Source: Verrucomicrobiota bacterium | GTDB taxonomy: Bacteria; Verrucomicrobiota; Verrucomicrobiia; Limisphaerales; UBA11358 | Assembly (NCBI GenBank): GCA_021323835.1 | Contig: JAJPKI010000208.1 | Span: forward strand, 1 to 19,909 | Reading direction: 5' to 3' | Length of the DNA: 19,909 nucleotides | Shown here: in pieces, positions 5,596-13,167 of the stretch | Layout: every line of letters starts with the position of its first letter | Position numbering within the stretch: the stretch's first letter is position 1 | Program-made: the position numbers and the translations under genes | The notes under the pieces: model-generated | Seen by the model: the letters and a program-made list of their open reading frames with translations, nothing else | Told to the model about the DNA's origin: nothing | Databases searched by the model: none

Positions 5596-8500
5596 CTAAG
5601 GCGAAGCTACACGGTAGAACATGAATGGAGAATTAGTGGTCAGACTGTTGGTATAGTCAATCAGTGTGGAGGTGCTCAAAAAGTTGGTCACGTCCATCCA
5701 GTTTTGTAGGTCGGTGGAGGATTGAATGCGGTAATTCTTTCCAGCTTCGACGGCAATCATCAAAGCATCCCCGCCTCCGAAATGGCTTAATAAGTATAAT
5801 TGTGCGGGCGTGAACGCTTGGCTGATAAAGGCGGTCAAGTGCGCGACACTACTGGTGACGACGCCCGCGGCATTGCTGACGGTGACGAAATAAGCGCCAG
5901 CATTATTCGTGGTTATGAAATTCAACGTCAGCACATTGGTCAACGCTGCCGTGCCCGACGTAGATGCAATCAATCTGTTCGACACGCCCGCAGTTAAAAA
6001 CCAGCGATAGTTTATTGGCGTGGTGCCGGTAACGCCGACGGTAAATTTCACGTTGGCGCCGACATTGGTATTCACATCCATGGGTTGATTGGTAATTGCG
6101 GGAGCGACGACGACCGTCAACGTGGCGTTGGTGCTGACGGCAGTGCCGTAAAAATTTGTAACGACGACAAAATAACGTCCGGCATCCGTCGCTTGCGCGT
6201 TGCTAATCGTGATGAACGTATCGGTCGCATTTACAATGAGATTAGTCACGAGCACGTTGGTCACGCCGTTGAAATTCGTCTGAATCAGATACCATTGATA
6301 AGCCAATGGGTCGGTGCCAACGACAGTAACCGTGAAGGTGGCGTTGCTTCCAGCGATGATTGTCTTGCTGACCGGATTGGTGGCGATGACCGGACTTTGC
6401 GGCGCATAAAGCATCAGACTCGCCAGACGACTGGTAACAACGCCGACGGCGTTGCTGACGGTGACCATGTAAATGTCATTCGTCAAAACATTGTTCAGCG
6501 TCAGCGTGTTGGTAAGCGCCGATGAGTTTAAACTTGATAAAATCAATTTGTTCGACACGCCAGCAGTGGAAAACCAGCGATAGTTCATCGGCGCGGTGCC
6601 GGTAACGCCAACGGAAAATTTTACGGTCGCGCCGACGTTGGTCGTAACGTCTAATAAATCGCTGGCGATGACAGGACGCAATTGCACGGTGAGTGTGGCG
6701 TTGGTGCTGACGGCCATTCCATAATTATTTGTGACGACGACAAAATAACGTCCTGCGTCGGTGGCCTGCGCGTTGCTAATCGTGATGAAACTACTCGTCG
6801 CATTGGCGATGATATTGGTCACTAGCACGTTGGTGAAGCCGTTGAAATTGGTTTGAGCGAGATACCATTGAAACGCAAGCGGCGCGTTGCCTGCGGCGAC
6901 AACGGAAAATGTGGCGTTGCTTCCGATGTTGACGGTCTTGCTAACGGGATTTGTGAGAATGACCGGAATTTGCCCGGGATAAAGTGTCAGGTTCGCCAGA
7001 CGTCCGGTGACGACGCAAGCGGCGTTGCTGACGGTGACCATATAAATGTCATTCGTCAAAACATTGTTCAGCGATAGAGTATTGATGAACAACGATGAGT
7101 TCAATGTAGATGCAATCAATTTATTTGATACGCCCGCAGTAGAATACCAACGGTAGCTGATGGGCGTCGCGCCGTTAACGGCGACGGTAAATCTTACGTT
7201 CGCGCCGACATTTGTCAGCACGTCCGGCGGTTGATTGGTGATAAGAATCGTGGCGTCTTTGAGCGCGAGGCTATGCGCGTAGCCGCCGGACACAGCGAGA
7301 ATGCGATTCAAATTATGAATGTTGGTCGTGCCATTCGCTTGTCCCAAAGAAGTGTCGCCCCATTGCTCAATCGTGCCGTTATTTCTCACAGCAAGGCTGT
7401 GCAAATATCCGTCCGCGACGGCGATGGCACTGGTCAAATCCTGCGGCGGTGTGGACTGGCCGTAATTAATCGTGTCGGAATTAGTATTGTCCGCGCCCCA
7501 GCCTGCAATCGTTCCATCGGATTTCAACGCGAGCGCATGAAAACCGCCCGCACTGATAGCGACAACATTTGAAAGTCCGGCGGGCACGTCGGTTTGTCCG
7601 TAATAATCATCGCCCCATGCGACAACAGTCCCGTCGGCGCGCAACGCAATGCTGAAAGCATTTCCACACGCAATGGCAATGGCGTTGTTCAGACCATCCG
7701 GCGGGTCGGTCTCGCCGTAAAAATCGTAACCCCAACATTCCACCGTGCCATCGCTGCGCAATGCCGCACTGTGAAATGCGCCCGCAGCAATTGCAATCGC
7801 GTTGCCCCGCACATTCGTCAAATCCGATGGCACGTCAATTTGATTGAACGAATCGTCGCCCCAGCCGACAACGACGCCGTTATTTTTGAGTGCGAGGCTA
7901 TGGTCGTGACCGGCGGCAACGGCAACGACATTTGAAAGTCCCGCCGGAACATTTGTCTGGCCGTAATCGTTCAATCCCCACGCAACGACTTTGCCCGCGG
8001 GCGTCACGGCGAGATTGTGCCAGTAGCCGGCGGAAATCGCCGCCGCAATCAATCCGCTCGGCGTATTCGTTTGGTGATATGTGTTGTCGCCCCAGGCAAC
8101 GACCGTTCCGCGCGCGGACGGCAGAGTCAGTTGCGGAGTGGCATTCGATACGGTCAGCGTGAAAGCCGTGTCGCCATAATCGGATTGCCAACCAAATGAC
8201 GCGGGCAATTTCAAATTGGCGAACAAAGCCGACGCGCCGTTAGCATAAGTAACTGGCGAAAACGAATCGCCGACATGTGGAATGTAGCCGTCTTCCAAAT
8301 TGAAACTCAGTGTTCCGTCAAGCGCGGCAGCACTATTGGAAAAATTGATTTGGCCGAAATCATCTGTGCCACGAACGCCAAAACTCAAAATTCCCGACGC
8401 CAGCGAATAAGCAGCATCTAAATTCACAATTCCGTCTTCGACGTTGAGCGTGCCGTTGTTTTCGAAATATACTTCGAGGTCAAACGCGCCTGCGCCGCCG

Positions 8501-9171
8501 TTTTTGCGCAATGTGCCATCGTTGTGAAATTGTTCGAGCGATGGATTACCGCCCGAATAAATTCCAAATCCGTCGTTTTGAATATTCCACGTTCCTTCAT
8601 TCCAAATCGCGCCGTTGCGAAAATTTCCCCCGTCGTTTTCAATTTCAACCTGCCCGCTTTGATTCACGATTGAATAATTTGTCACCGGCCCCCAAATGTC
8701 AGCGTTAGTTGCGTTCAACACGCCGCCGGCAGCGACAGTCAGAGATGAATTTTGCGTGATAATGAGATTTGTTGCGTCCAATTCGCCGGCCACGGTCAAA
8801 CCAGGCGCGGCATCGAGATAGAAATAATTCAATTTCAAAACCCCGTTGGAATTGACAACCCCAGCAGTTTCAAAATCAAAATAATGATAAGAAGTGACAC
8901 CCGATAAAATTAAAGTATTCGTCCCGCCACCGCCACCCAGCGTGAGTGAATTAATGTTTATGTCCATGTCCGTGGCAGTCACCGTGTAATTTCCGTTCGC
9001 GGTGATTTGCACGTCGTCATCAGGTTCGGGAATTTGGTTTGGACTCCAACTGTTCGCATCACTCCAATTGCCGCCCGCAGTATTCGTCCACGTGATAGTG
9101 TCGCCGAGCGCAGCCCTTACTTGAGTCAGGCAAATGAGGCAAATGTAGAAACAAATTTTTGTGAAGTTCAT
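5596..9171 (-). CDS. Large secreted protein with RCC1-type and alternating Ig-like repeats
   Basis: 1191 residues from the ATG at 9171, preceded by GAAGGAC at ribosome-binding distance; a TTG 12 bases upstream is a poorer start. A signal peptide covers about residues 1-21 (NFTKICFYICLICLTQVRA). Residues to about 345 are a glycine- and asparagine-rich beta-helix region opening with WTNTAGGNWSDANSWSP, as in autotransporter-like passenger repeats. Residues about 355-638 hold seven RCC1-type units of about 40 residues (VVAWGDN...GQTNVPAGL...AAGxxHSLAL). Residues about 642-1114 hold five Ig-like domains in the order A-B-A-B-A. The C-terminus (EAGKNYRIQSSTDLQNWMDV...FYRVASP) is a beta domain common at the ends of verrucomicrobial exported proteins. 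Probable role: extracellular or surface binding; no catalytic motif is visible. It is the only minus-strand gene of the proposed element with a clear product. Confidence 0.9.
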   Translation of the reverse strand: MNFTKICFYICLICLTQVRAALGDTITWTNTAGGNWSDANSWSPNQIPEPDDDVQITANGNYTVTATDMDININSLTLGGGGGTNTLILSGVTSYHYFDFETAGVVNSNGVLKLNYFYLDAAPGLTVAGELDATNLIITQNSSLTVAAGGVLNATNADIWGPVTNYSIVNQSGQVEIENDGGNFRNGAIWNEGTWNIQNDGFGIYSGGNPSLEQFHNDGTLRKNGGAGAFDLEVYFENNGTLNVEDGIVNLDAAYSLASGILSFGVRGTDDFGQINFSNSAAALDGTLSFNLEDGYIPHVGDSFSPVTYANGASALFANLKLPASFGWQSDYGDTAFTLTVSNATPQLTLPSARGTVVAWGDNTYHQTNTPSGLIAAAISAGYWHNLAVTPAGKVVAWGLNDYGQTNVPAGLSNVVAVAAGHDHSLALKNNGVVVGWGDDSFNQIDVPSDLTNVRGNAIAIAAGAFHSAALRSDGTVECWGYDFYGETDPPDGLNNAIAIACGNAFSIALRADGTVVAWGDDYYGQTDVPAGLSNVVAISAGGFHALALKSDGTIAGWGADNTNSDTINYGQSTPPQDLTSAIAVADGYLHSLAVRNNGTIEQWGDTSLGQANGTTNIHNLNRILAVSGGYAHSLALKDATILITNQPPDVLTNVGANVRFTVAVNGATPISYRWYSTAGVSNKLIASTLNSSLFINTLSLNNVLTNDIYMVTVSNAACVVTGRLANLTLYPGQIPVILTNPVSKTVNIGSNATFSVVAAGNAPLAFQWYLAQTNFNGFTNVLVTNIIANATSSFITISNAQATDAGRYFVVVTNNYGMAVSTNATLTVQLRPVIASDLLDVTTNVGATVKFSVGVTGTAPMNYRWFSTAGVSNKLILSSLNSSALTNTLTLNNVLTNDIYMVTVSNAVGVVTSRLASLMLYAPQSPVIATNPVSKTIIAGSNATFTVTVVGTDPLAYQWYLIQTNFNGVTNVLVTNLIVNATDTFITISNAQATDAGRYFVVVTNFYGTAVSTNATLTVVVAPAITNQPMDVNTNVGANVKFTVGVTGTTPINYRWFLTAGVSNRLIASTSGTAALTNVLTLNFITTNNAGAYFVTVSNAAGVVTSSVAHLTAFISQAFTPAQLYLLSHFGGGDALMIAVEAGKNYRIQSSTDLQNWMDVTNFLSTSTLIDYTNSLTTNSPFMFYRVASP
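5830..7248 (-). repeat. Internal tandem duplication coding for Ig-like A-B units
   Basis: Within the secreted protein gene a two-domain unit of about 190 codons is present twice (about 7248-6679 and 6672-6106) with a further half unit (about 6102-5830). Shared blocks such as NVLTNDIYMVTVSNA, STAGVSNKLI and ITISNAQATDAGRYFVVVTN are almost unchanged between copies, pointing to recent duplication. Confidence 0.75.
7258..8109 (-). repeat. Seven RCC1-type repeats
   Basis: Seven units of 38 to 46 codons, each with a WGD/WGN-like element, a GQT-type turn and a AAGxxHSLAL-like end. RCC1 repeats usually form a beta-propeller; seven units would close one propeller. In secreted bacterial proteins of this type the propeller is assumed to bind a ligand or partner (inference). 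Confidence 0.8.
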
Positions 9172-9282
9172 GACGTCCTTCAAGATATGAAAATGCGAAC
9201 GCTGGCGAAAAAACGGATGAGACTTGTTTCCGCAACGGTCAACGACTTTAGCTGTCGTTTATGATTCATTCTGACTCTGCAG

Positions 9283-9311
9283 ACTACACTTAAACCCATC
9301 AGCCGTGTCAA
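9283..9311 (-). promoter_or_regulatory. Candidate promoter of the RCC1/Ig protein gene
   Basis: On the minus strand TTGACA (9311-9306) is followed after 17 bases by TGTAGT (9288-9283). The -35 is a perfect consensus and the -10 is weak. It would give a leader of about 105 bases that includes the 9241-9259 inverted repeat. Confidence 0.4.
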
Positions 9312-9443
9312 CTTTATTTGACCGGCGGTGGACTTGGTTTAGGGTTTCGGAAATCCCATTGTTACCTGATATGGTCATATATTTAGTTGAGCATTTTTTG
9401 TTAATTTGTATTCAATTTTGGATTTTTCTGTCAAACAAGCCAA

Positions 9444-9473
9444 TTGCCATTACTGCCAATGACGTGCTAGATT
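9444..9473 (+). promoter_or_regulatory. Candidate promoter of the UPF0175/DUF3368 pair
   Basis: TTGCCA (9444-9449) and TAGATT (9468-9473) are 18 bases apart. Transcription would start near 9480, only a few bases before the ATG at 9483, and no ribosome-binding site is seen, so the message may be nearly leaderless. Weak evidence. Confidence 0.3.
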
Positions 9474-9482
9474 CATAGCGTC

Positions 9483-9749
9483 ATGCAAGTCACAGTGGAA
9501 ATGCCCGACCAAGTTGCCCGCCAATGGGGAGAAACCCCGGACGCGGTAGGGCGTCACGTCTTGGAAGACGCGGCGATTGAAGGCTATCGCGCTGGACGTC
9601 TTTCACAACGTCAAGTAGGCGCGATGCTGGGCTTGGATTACTGGCAAACAGAGGCGTTTTTGAATCAGCGTGCCGTGCCGTTGAATTATTCCGCCAATGA
9701 CCTTGCGGTTGACAACGCCACGCTGGAAAAAATTCTTTCCCGCTCGTGA
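9483..9749 (+). CDS. UPF0175-family antitoxin
   Basis: 88 residues from ATG 9483. The pattern LEDAAIEGYRAGRLSQRQVG AMLGLDYWQTEAFL (about residues 27-60) is the helix-turn-helix-like core of UPF0175 proteins, which serve as DNA-binding antitoxins beside PIN-like toxins. Its stop overlaps the GTG start of the toxin (GTGA), the usual coupled arrangement. It presumably binds and neutralises the toxin and represses the shared promoter just upstream. Family assignment is by eye but strong because of the partner gene. Confidence 0.85.
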   Translation: MQVTVEMPDQVARQWGETPDAVGRHVLEDAAIEGYRAGRLSQRQVGAMLGLDYWQTEAFLNQRAVPLNYSANDLAVDNATLEKILSRS

Positions 9750-10231
9750 GCGTCGTCGTTTCCGACACTTCACCGTTGCACTACCTGATTTTGTGCGACG
9801 CGGAAAATGTCCTGCCCAAATTATTCCAGCGAGTGATTATCCCACCGATGGTTTTCCACGAGTTGCAGCAAACGAACACACCGCAGCCGGTGCGTCAATG
9901 GGCGGCAAAGTTGCCGGAATGGGTTTCGGTGCAAACGCCTAAAGCAGTGAACTTGAAATTGGACGTGGACGCTGGCGAATTGGAAGCGATTTGTCTGGCG
10001 CGAGAAATTCATGCCGATGCGCTTTTGATGGATGACCGCGCCGGACGCACTGCGGCGATTCAATGCGGGCTGGCTGTCGTTGGCACGATTGGTTTATTGG
10101 AACAAGCAGCGGCGCGCGAGCTGATTCAATTGCCAAAGACGCTGGCGAAATTGCGACAAACGAACGTGCGGCTTGACGCTGAATTGATTCGCGCCGCGCT
10201 TGCACGCGATGAATCACGGAGAAAGAAATAA
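9746..10231 (+). CDS. DUF3368 PIN-like toxin
   Basis: 161 residues from GTG 9746, which overlaps the antitoxin stop by four bases. It opens with VVVSDTSPLHYL, carrying the first PIN-type acid (Asp7), followed by VIIPPMVFHEL, DAGELEAICLA and LLMDDRAGR, where the remaining acidic metal ligands of PIN nucleases sit. DUF3368 proteins are predicted RNases of VapC type, active in growth arrest or element maintenance. All expected acidic residues are present, so it is probably functional. A 55-residue basic frame follows two bases after its stop. Confidence 0.85.
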   Translation: MSVVVSDTSPLHYLILCDAENVLPKLFQRVIIPPMVFHELQQTNTPQPVRQWAAKLPEWVSVQTPKAVNLKLDVDAGELEAICLAREIHADALLMDDRAGRTAAIQCGLAVVGTIGLLEQAAARELIQLPKTLAKLRQTNVRLDAELIRAALARDESRRKK

Positions 10232-10233
10232 TT

Positions 10234-10401
10234 ATGACTCCTTTCCACGAAGGATTAAATCACTGGCAGCGGCAATGGTTGAGCAACCGATTGCATAAGA
10301 AAAATCAAAATCCGCCTGAACCCGCGCCTTATATTCCGCCAGCGAATCCAAAACCGACACGAACAAAAAGGACAAAATCGAAATCGAAATCGGCGGAATA
10401 A
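10234..10401 (+). CDS. 55-residue proline- and lysine-rich hypothetical protein
   Basis: A short frame from ATG 10234, two bases after the toxin stop, to TAA 10399-10401. It reads MTPFHEGLNHWQRQWLSNRL, then a proline-rich middle (PPEPAPYIPPANPKP) and a basic end (TRTKRTKSKSKSAE). GGAGA lies 11 bases upstream, a little far for a ribosome-binding site. The spacing suggests it is a third gene of the toxin-antitoxin operon. The tryptophan-containing N-terminus and low-complexity basic tail are compatible with a small nucleic-acid-binding protein. No family is recognised. Confidence 0.5.
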   Translation: MTPFHEGLNHWQRQWLSNRLHKKNQNPPEPAPYIPPANPKPTRTKRTKSKSKSAE

Positions 10402-10413
10402 ATGGAATGCGGC

Positions 10414-10440
10414 GGAAGAGGTGACACATCAACCCCTTCC
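10414..10440. repeat. Stem-loop at the left edge of repeat copy B
   Basis: GGAAGAGGT (10414-10422) pairs with ACCCCTTCC (10432-10440) with one mismatch. Read on the minus strand, the left arm and its neighbours give CACCTCTTCCGCC, one base from the att core CACCCCTTCCGCC, so an inverted core copy faces the direct one. Confidence 0.45.
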
Positions 10441-10579
10441 AAACTGTCAGTAAAAGTGTCAGTAAAAATTGTGAAAAATTTTTCCGAGTGGTAAATGAAT
10501 TGTCTTGAATTGTTCGGAAATTTTGCGAAAATACCTTTGAAAATGGTGAATTCGCGCACGAATCCCACCCCTTCCGCCA
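10430..10579 (+). repeat. Copy B of the ~150-base direct repeat ending in a tRNA 3' fragment
   Basis: It is nearly identical to 4430-4580, including the doubled TGTCAGTAAAA (10445-10455 and 10457-10467) and the tRNA-like end CGAATCCCACCCCTTCCGCCA (10559-10579). It separates the toxin-antitoxin pair from genes of ordinary chromosomal type, so it is the candidate outer junction of the accessory region. Differences from copy A cluster at the stretch before CTTTTGAAAATGG. Confidence 0.8.
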
Positions 10580-10692
10580 TTGCCGTTTTCTCGGCTATCA
10601 AGTTCAAAAAAGAGGAGATCGTTCGACATCAGTGAATATGGTCGTGGCAAACTTTCGGTTGTGCGAATCAAAGAAGCCAATACCATTTCCGC

Positions 10693-11463
10693 ATGATTGA
10701 GGTGAACCAACTGACCAAGCGTTTTGGAACGCAAACGGCAGTGGATTCTCTTTCGCTTCAAATTCCCGCCGGACAAATTGTCGGTTTTCTCGGGCCGAAT
10801 GGCGCTGGAAAATCCACAACGTTGAAAATGCTTACCGGCATGATTGAACCGACCAGCGGCAGCGCAACCATTTGCGGTTTTGATTTGCAGCGCGAGCCGA
10901 TTGAAGTCAAACGACACGTCGGATTTGTGCCGGAATCTGGCGCGGTATTTGAATCGCTTACTGGATTGGAATATCTGGAAATGGTTGCCGCGCTTTACGG
11001 CATTCCGTCGGGCGCCGCGCGGGCGCGCATTGAACAATTCATCACCTTTTTCGATTTAAGTTTTGAAACGCTCACCGACAAATTGCTGGGCGCTTATTCC
11101 AAAGGCATGAGGCGCAAGGTCGTTATCACATCCGCGCTGCTGCACAATCCGCCCGTGGTTTTTTTCGATGAACCGCTGGATGGTTTGGATGCAAATGCCG
11201 CCGTCGGTTTCAAGGCATTGATTCAAACATTGGCGCGCGAAGGCAAAACGATTGTTTATAGCTCGCACATTTTGGACGTGGTTGAACGCGTTTGTCATCG
11301 CGTCATCATTATTGATAAAGGCAAATTGCTTTTGGACGGCAAGCCGGAAGAGCTTGTTGCGCAGCACAACAGCGGCACGCTTGAAAAATTATTTACGCAA
11401 TTGACCGGCGGCGATGAATTGGAACGTCGCGCGGAAGATTTTGCCAAAACATTTCGCGCATGA
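10693..11463 (+). CDS. ABC transporter ATP-binding protein (ABC-2/exporter type)
   Basis: 256 residues. Walker A is GPNGAGKST (35-43), the signature region is AYSKGMRRK, the form usual in CcmA/NatA-like exporters, Walker B is VVFFDEPLDGLD, and the switch histidine is in YSSHILDVVERVC. The protein energises export from the cytoplasmic side. The next gene, overlapping by ATGA, encodes the membrane partner. The start ATG at 10693 itself overlaps a TGA of an upstream frame, suggesting it was once coupled to a gene now missing; no clear ribosome-binding site precedes it. The substrate cannot be told. Confidence 0.93.
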   Translation: MIEVNQLTKRFGTQTAVDSLSLQIPAGQIVGFLGPNGAGKSTTLKMLTGMIEPTSGSATICGFDLQREPIEVKRHVGFVPESGAVFESLTGLEYLEMVAALYGIPSGAARARIEQFITFFDLSFETLTDKLLGAYSKGMRRKVVITSALLHNPPVVFFDEPLDGLDANAAVGFKALIQTLAREGKTIVYSSHILDVVERVCHRVIIIDKGKLLLDGKPEELVAQHNSGTLEKLFTQLTGGDELERRAEDFAKTFRA

Positions 11464-13085
11464 GCGAGAAACCGCCATTGCTCGCGTCGGCCATGAGCGC
11501 GCCAACCTCCAAGCAGGCGTTGCGAAAACTTTTTCTGACCTTATTTTTGCGCGGGCGCGGCGCGCGCGGGCTTCAGCGAAGCAATGCGCCGAAATCCGTC
11601 GGCCAAAAACTTTTTCTCACGCTGCTTTTTTATCTGCTGTTCGGTTGCATGGCTTTAACCATGTCGCAACAACCGGTTTTTGCGCTCGCAATTTATCTTC
11701 ATGCGATGACGTTTGCATTTCTTTCAATGTTCGTCGCTGCGTCCGCCGGTGAAATTCTTTTTAACAAAGAAGAAGCCGACATTCTTTTGCATCGGCCCAT
11801 TGAACCAAAAACGATGCTCTGGGCAAAAATCCGCGTCTTGGTTGAAATTTCACTTTGGATTGCGTTCGCTTTCAACCTTGCGGGAATTTTTGCCGGTCTC
11901 GGCGCGCCGGATGGCGGCTGGCGATTTCCAATTGCTCACATTATTTCCACAATTTTTGAAGCGTTATTTTGTGTCGGTTGCGTGGTTTTGGTTTATCAAT
12001 TGTGCCTGCGCTGGTTTGGACGCGAACGACTTGAAGGTTTGATGACCACGGCGCAAGTGTTTGTCACCATCGGCGCCGTTTTGAGCGCACAGATTTTGCC
12101 GCGATTAGTTTTTCGTTTCCATCACGTCTTAACTGCAAGCGAAAGTTCAGCGTGGATTATATTTTTGCCGCCCGCATGGTTTGCCGGATTTGATGACGCC
12201 CTTTCCGGCAGCGCAACGCCGCTATCATGGCTGCTTGGCGGAATGGCCGCTGCTTTTACGGTTATCGTGTTATGGCTTGCTTTCGGAAAACTCGCGCACA
12301 GTTACGAAGCCGGCTTGCAAGTGCTCAACGAAACAGCGCGCCAACCAAAACGACGCGGCCGGCGCTGGCTGGAAATTTTTGTGAACGCTCCGCCGCTTCG
12401 CTGGTGGTTGCACAATCCGGTTGAACGCGCTTCATTTCTATTAACCGCCGCCTATTTGTTTCGCGACCGCGATACAAAATTGCGAATTTATCCCGGCATT
12501 GCGCCGATGCTGATTCTTCCATTCATTTTCCTGATGCAAAGCAGTGGCAATGCGGGCAGTTTCGGCGTCGCGTTTTCGGGCGGCTATCTCGGACTGATTC
12601 CTCTCATTGGACTGAACACGCTTCAATACTCGCAGCAATGGCAGGCATCCGATATTTTTCGTTCCGCGCCGATAATCGGGCCGGCCTCCATTTGCCACGG
12701 CGCGCGGCGCGCGATTCTTTGTCTCTTGACGTTACCCGTTTTAATTTTCTTTGCGCTGCTTTGTATTTTTATTCATCCGCAAGTTTCAACGCTGTGGTTG
12801 CTTTTGCCGGGAATTGTCACTTTGCCGGTTTATGCACTAGTGCCCGCGGCTATCGGACGCGCTGTGCCGCTGTCTTCGCCAATTGAAGAAGCAAAATCTG
12901 CCGGACGCGGTTTGACGATGGTTTTGGTCATGTTCATTTCCATTGGCTTGTCTTTTCTCGCTTCCTTCGCCTGGGATGGCGGATGGTTTTGGGAATTTTT
13001 TGTAATCGAAACAACGGCTTCCATTGTTGTTTATTTTTTTATGCGCGCCTTGCTGAATCGCGTTCGTTGGAAATCGGCGGAATAG
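11460..13085 (+). CDS. ABC exporter membrane subunit
   Basis: 541 residues, beginning in an ATGA overlap with the ATPase gene. After a basic N-terminal region (about residues 20-50) there are many hydrophobic segments, roughly ten or more, for example LFLTLLFYLLFGCMALTM, FCVGCVVLVYQLCL and ISIGLSFLASFAW, with a large soluble loop in the middle (RQPKRRGRRWLEIFVNAPPL). No enzymatic motif is seen. Size and partner fit the ABC-2-like permeases that come as one long polypeptide. It probably works as a dimer with two ATPase copies in the inner membrane. Substrate unknown. Confidence 0.85.
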   Translation: MSEKPPLLASAMSAPTSKQALRKLFLTLFLRGRGARGLQRSNAPKSVGQKLFLTLLFYLLFGCMALTMSQQPVFALAIYLHAMTFAFLSMFVAASAGEILFNKEEADILLHRPIEPKTMLWAKIRVLVEISLWIAFAFNLAGIFAGLGAPDGGWRFPIAHIISTIFEALFCVGCVVLVYQLCLRWFGRERLEGLMTTAQVFVTIGAVLSAQILPRLVFRFHHVLTASESSAWIIFLPPAWFAGFDDALSGSATPLSWLLGGMAAAFTVIVLWLAFGKLAHSYEAGLQVLNETARQPKRRGRRWLEIFVNAPPLRWWLHNPVERASFLLTAAYLFRDRDTKLRIYPGIAPMLILPFIFLMQSSGNAGSFGVAFSGGYLGLIPLIGLNTLQYSQQWQASDIFRSAPIIGPASICHGARRAILCLLTLPVLIFFALLCIFIHPQVSTLWLLLPGIVTLPVYALVPAAIGRAVPLSSPIEEAKSAGRGLTMVLVMFISIGLSFLASFAWDGGWFWEFFVIETTASIVVYFFMRALLNRVRWKSAE

Positions 13086-13167
13086 TTTTCGGAAAAATAA
13101 AATTACGCCACGTGGAAAATTATTTCCGCCGATTCGACAAATCTTGCAATCGCGCTAAAATTTTTCC

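Larger units (their letters stand above)
9172..9482. other. Divergent intergenic region between the secreted protein and the toxin-antitoxin pair
   Basis: 311 bases without a gene. It holds the leader and promoter candidate of the minus-strand gene, a perfect inverted repeat AACGAC (9241-9246)/GTCGTT (9254-9259) inside that leader, an A/T-rich stretch at about 9365-9430, and a promoter candidate for the antitoxin. The open frame 9007-9264 is an antisense shadow. Confidence 0.6.
4581..10579. mobile_element. Putative tRNA-targeting element or island segment bounded by the direct repeats
   Basis: Bases between the two att-like repeats carry only accessory-type genes: a small basic frame, a decayed gene, the secreted RCC1/Ig protein, a UPF0175/DUF3368 pair and a 55-residue protein. 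No integrase or transposase lies inside, so it may be an older, eroded element pushed outward by later insertion of the CBASS-bearing one, or it was moved by an integrase supplied elsewhere. The orientation of the tRNA fragments places the intact tRNA gene to the left of the window. The inference rests on the repeats and gene content. Confidence 0.45.
10402..10692. other. Junction region between element and chromosome
   Basis: It contains the second att-like repeat (10430-10579). After the CCA at 10579 a frame with natural-looking sequence (SFDISEYGRGKLSVVRIKEA) leads to a TGA at 10694-10696 that overlaps the ABC ATPase start by four bases. This may be the tail of a chromosomal gene cut off by the insertion. 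Minus-strand frames through the repeat are antisense of tRNA-like sequence and are not genes. Confidence 0.5.

Noticed and set aside
7231..7935. Two 113-codon plus-strand frames opposite the RCC1 repeats
   Set aside because: They are antisense shadows produced by the repeated coding pattern of the secreted protein; their own sequence also repeats in register with it.
9172..9183. TTG start four codons upstream of the secreted protein ATG
   Set aside because: The bases GAAGGAC between TTG and ATG are the ribosome-binding site of the ATG, and the signal peptide is complete without the extension.
10459..11037. 192-codon minus-strand frame, and similar frames at 10329-10607 and 4296-4673
   Set aside because: They read the complement of the tRNA-like att repeats (GRGGIRA and GWDS type strings well known from antisense tRNA ends) and overlap the ABC ATPase gene.
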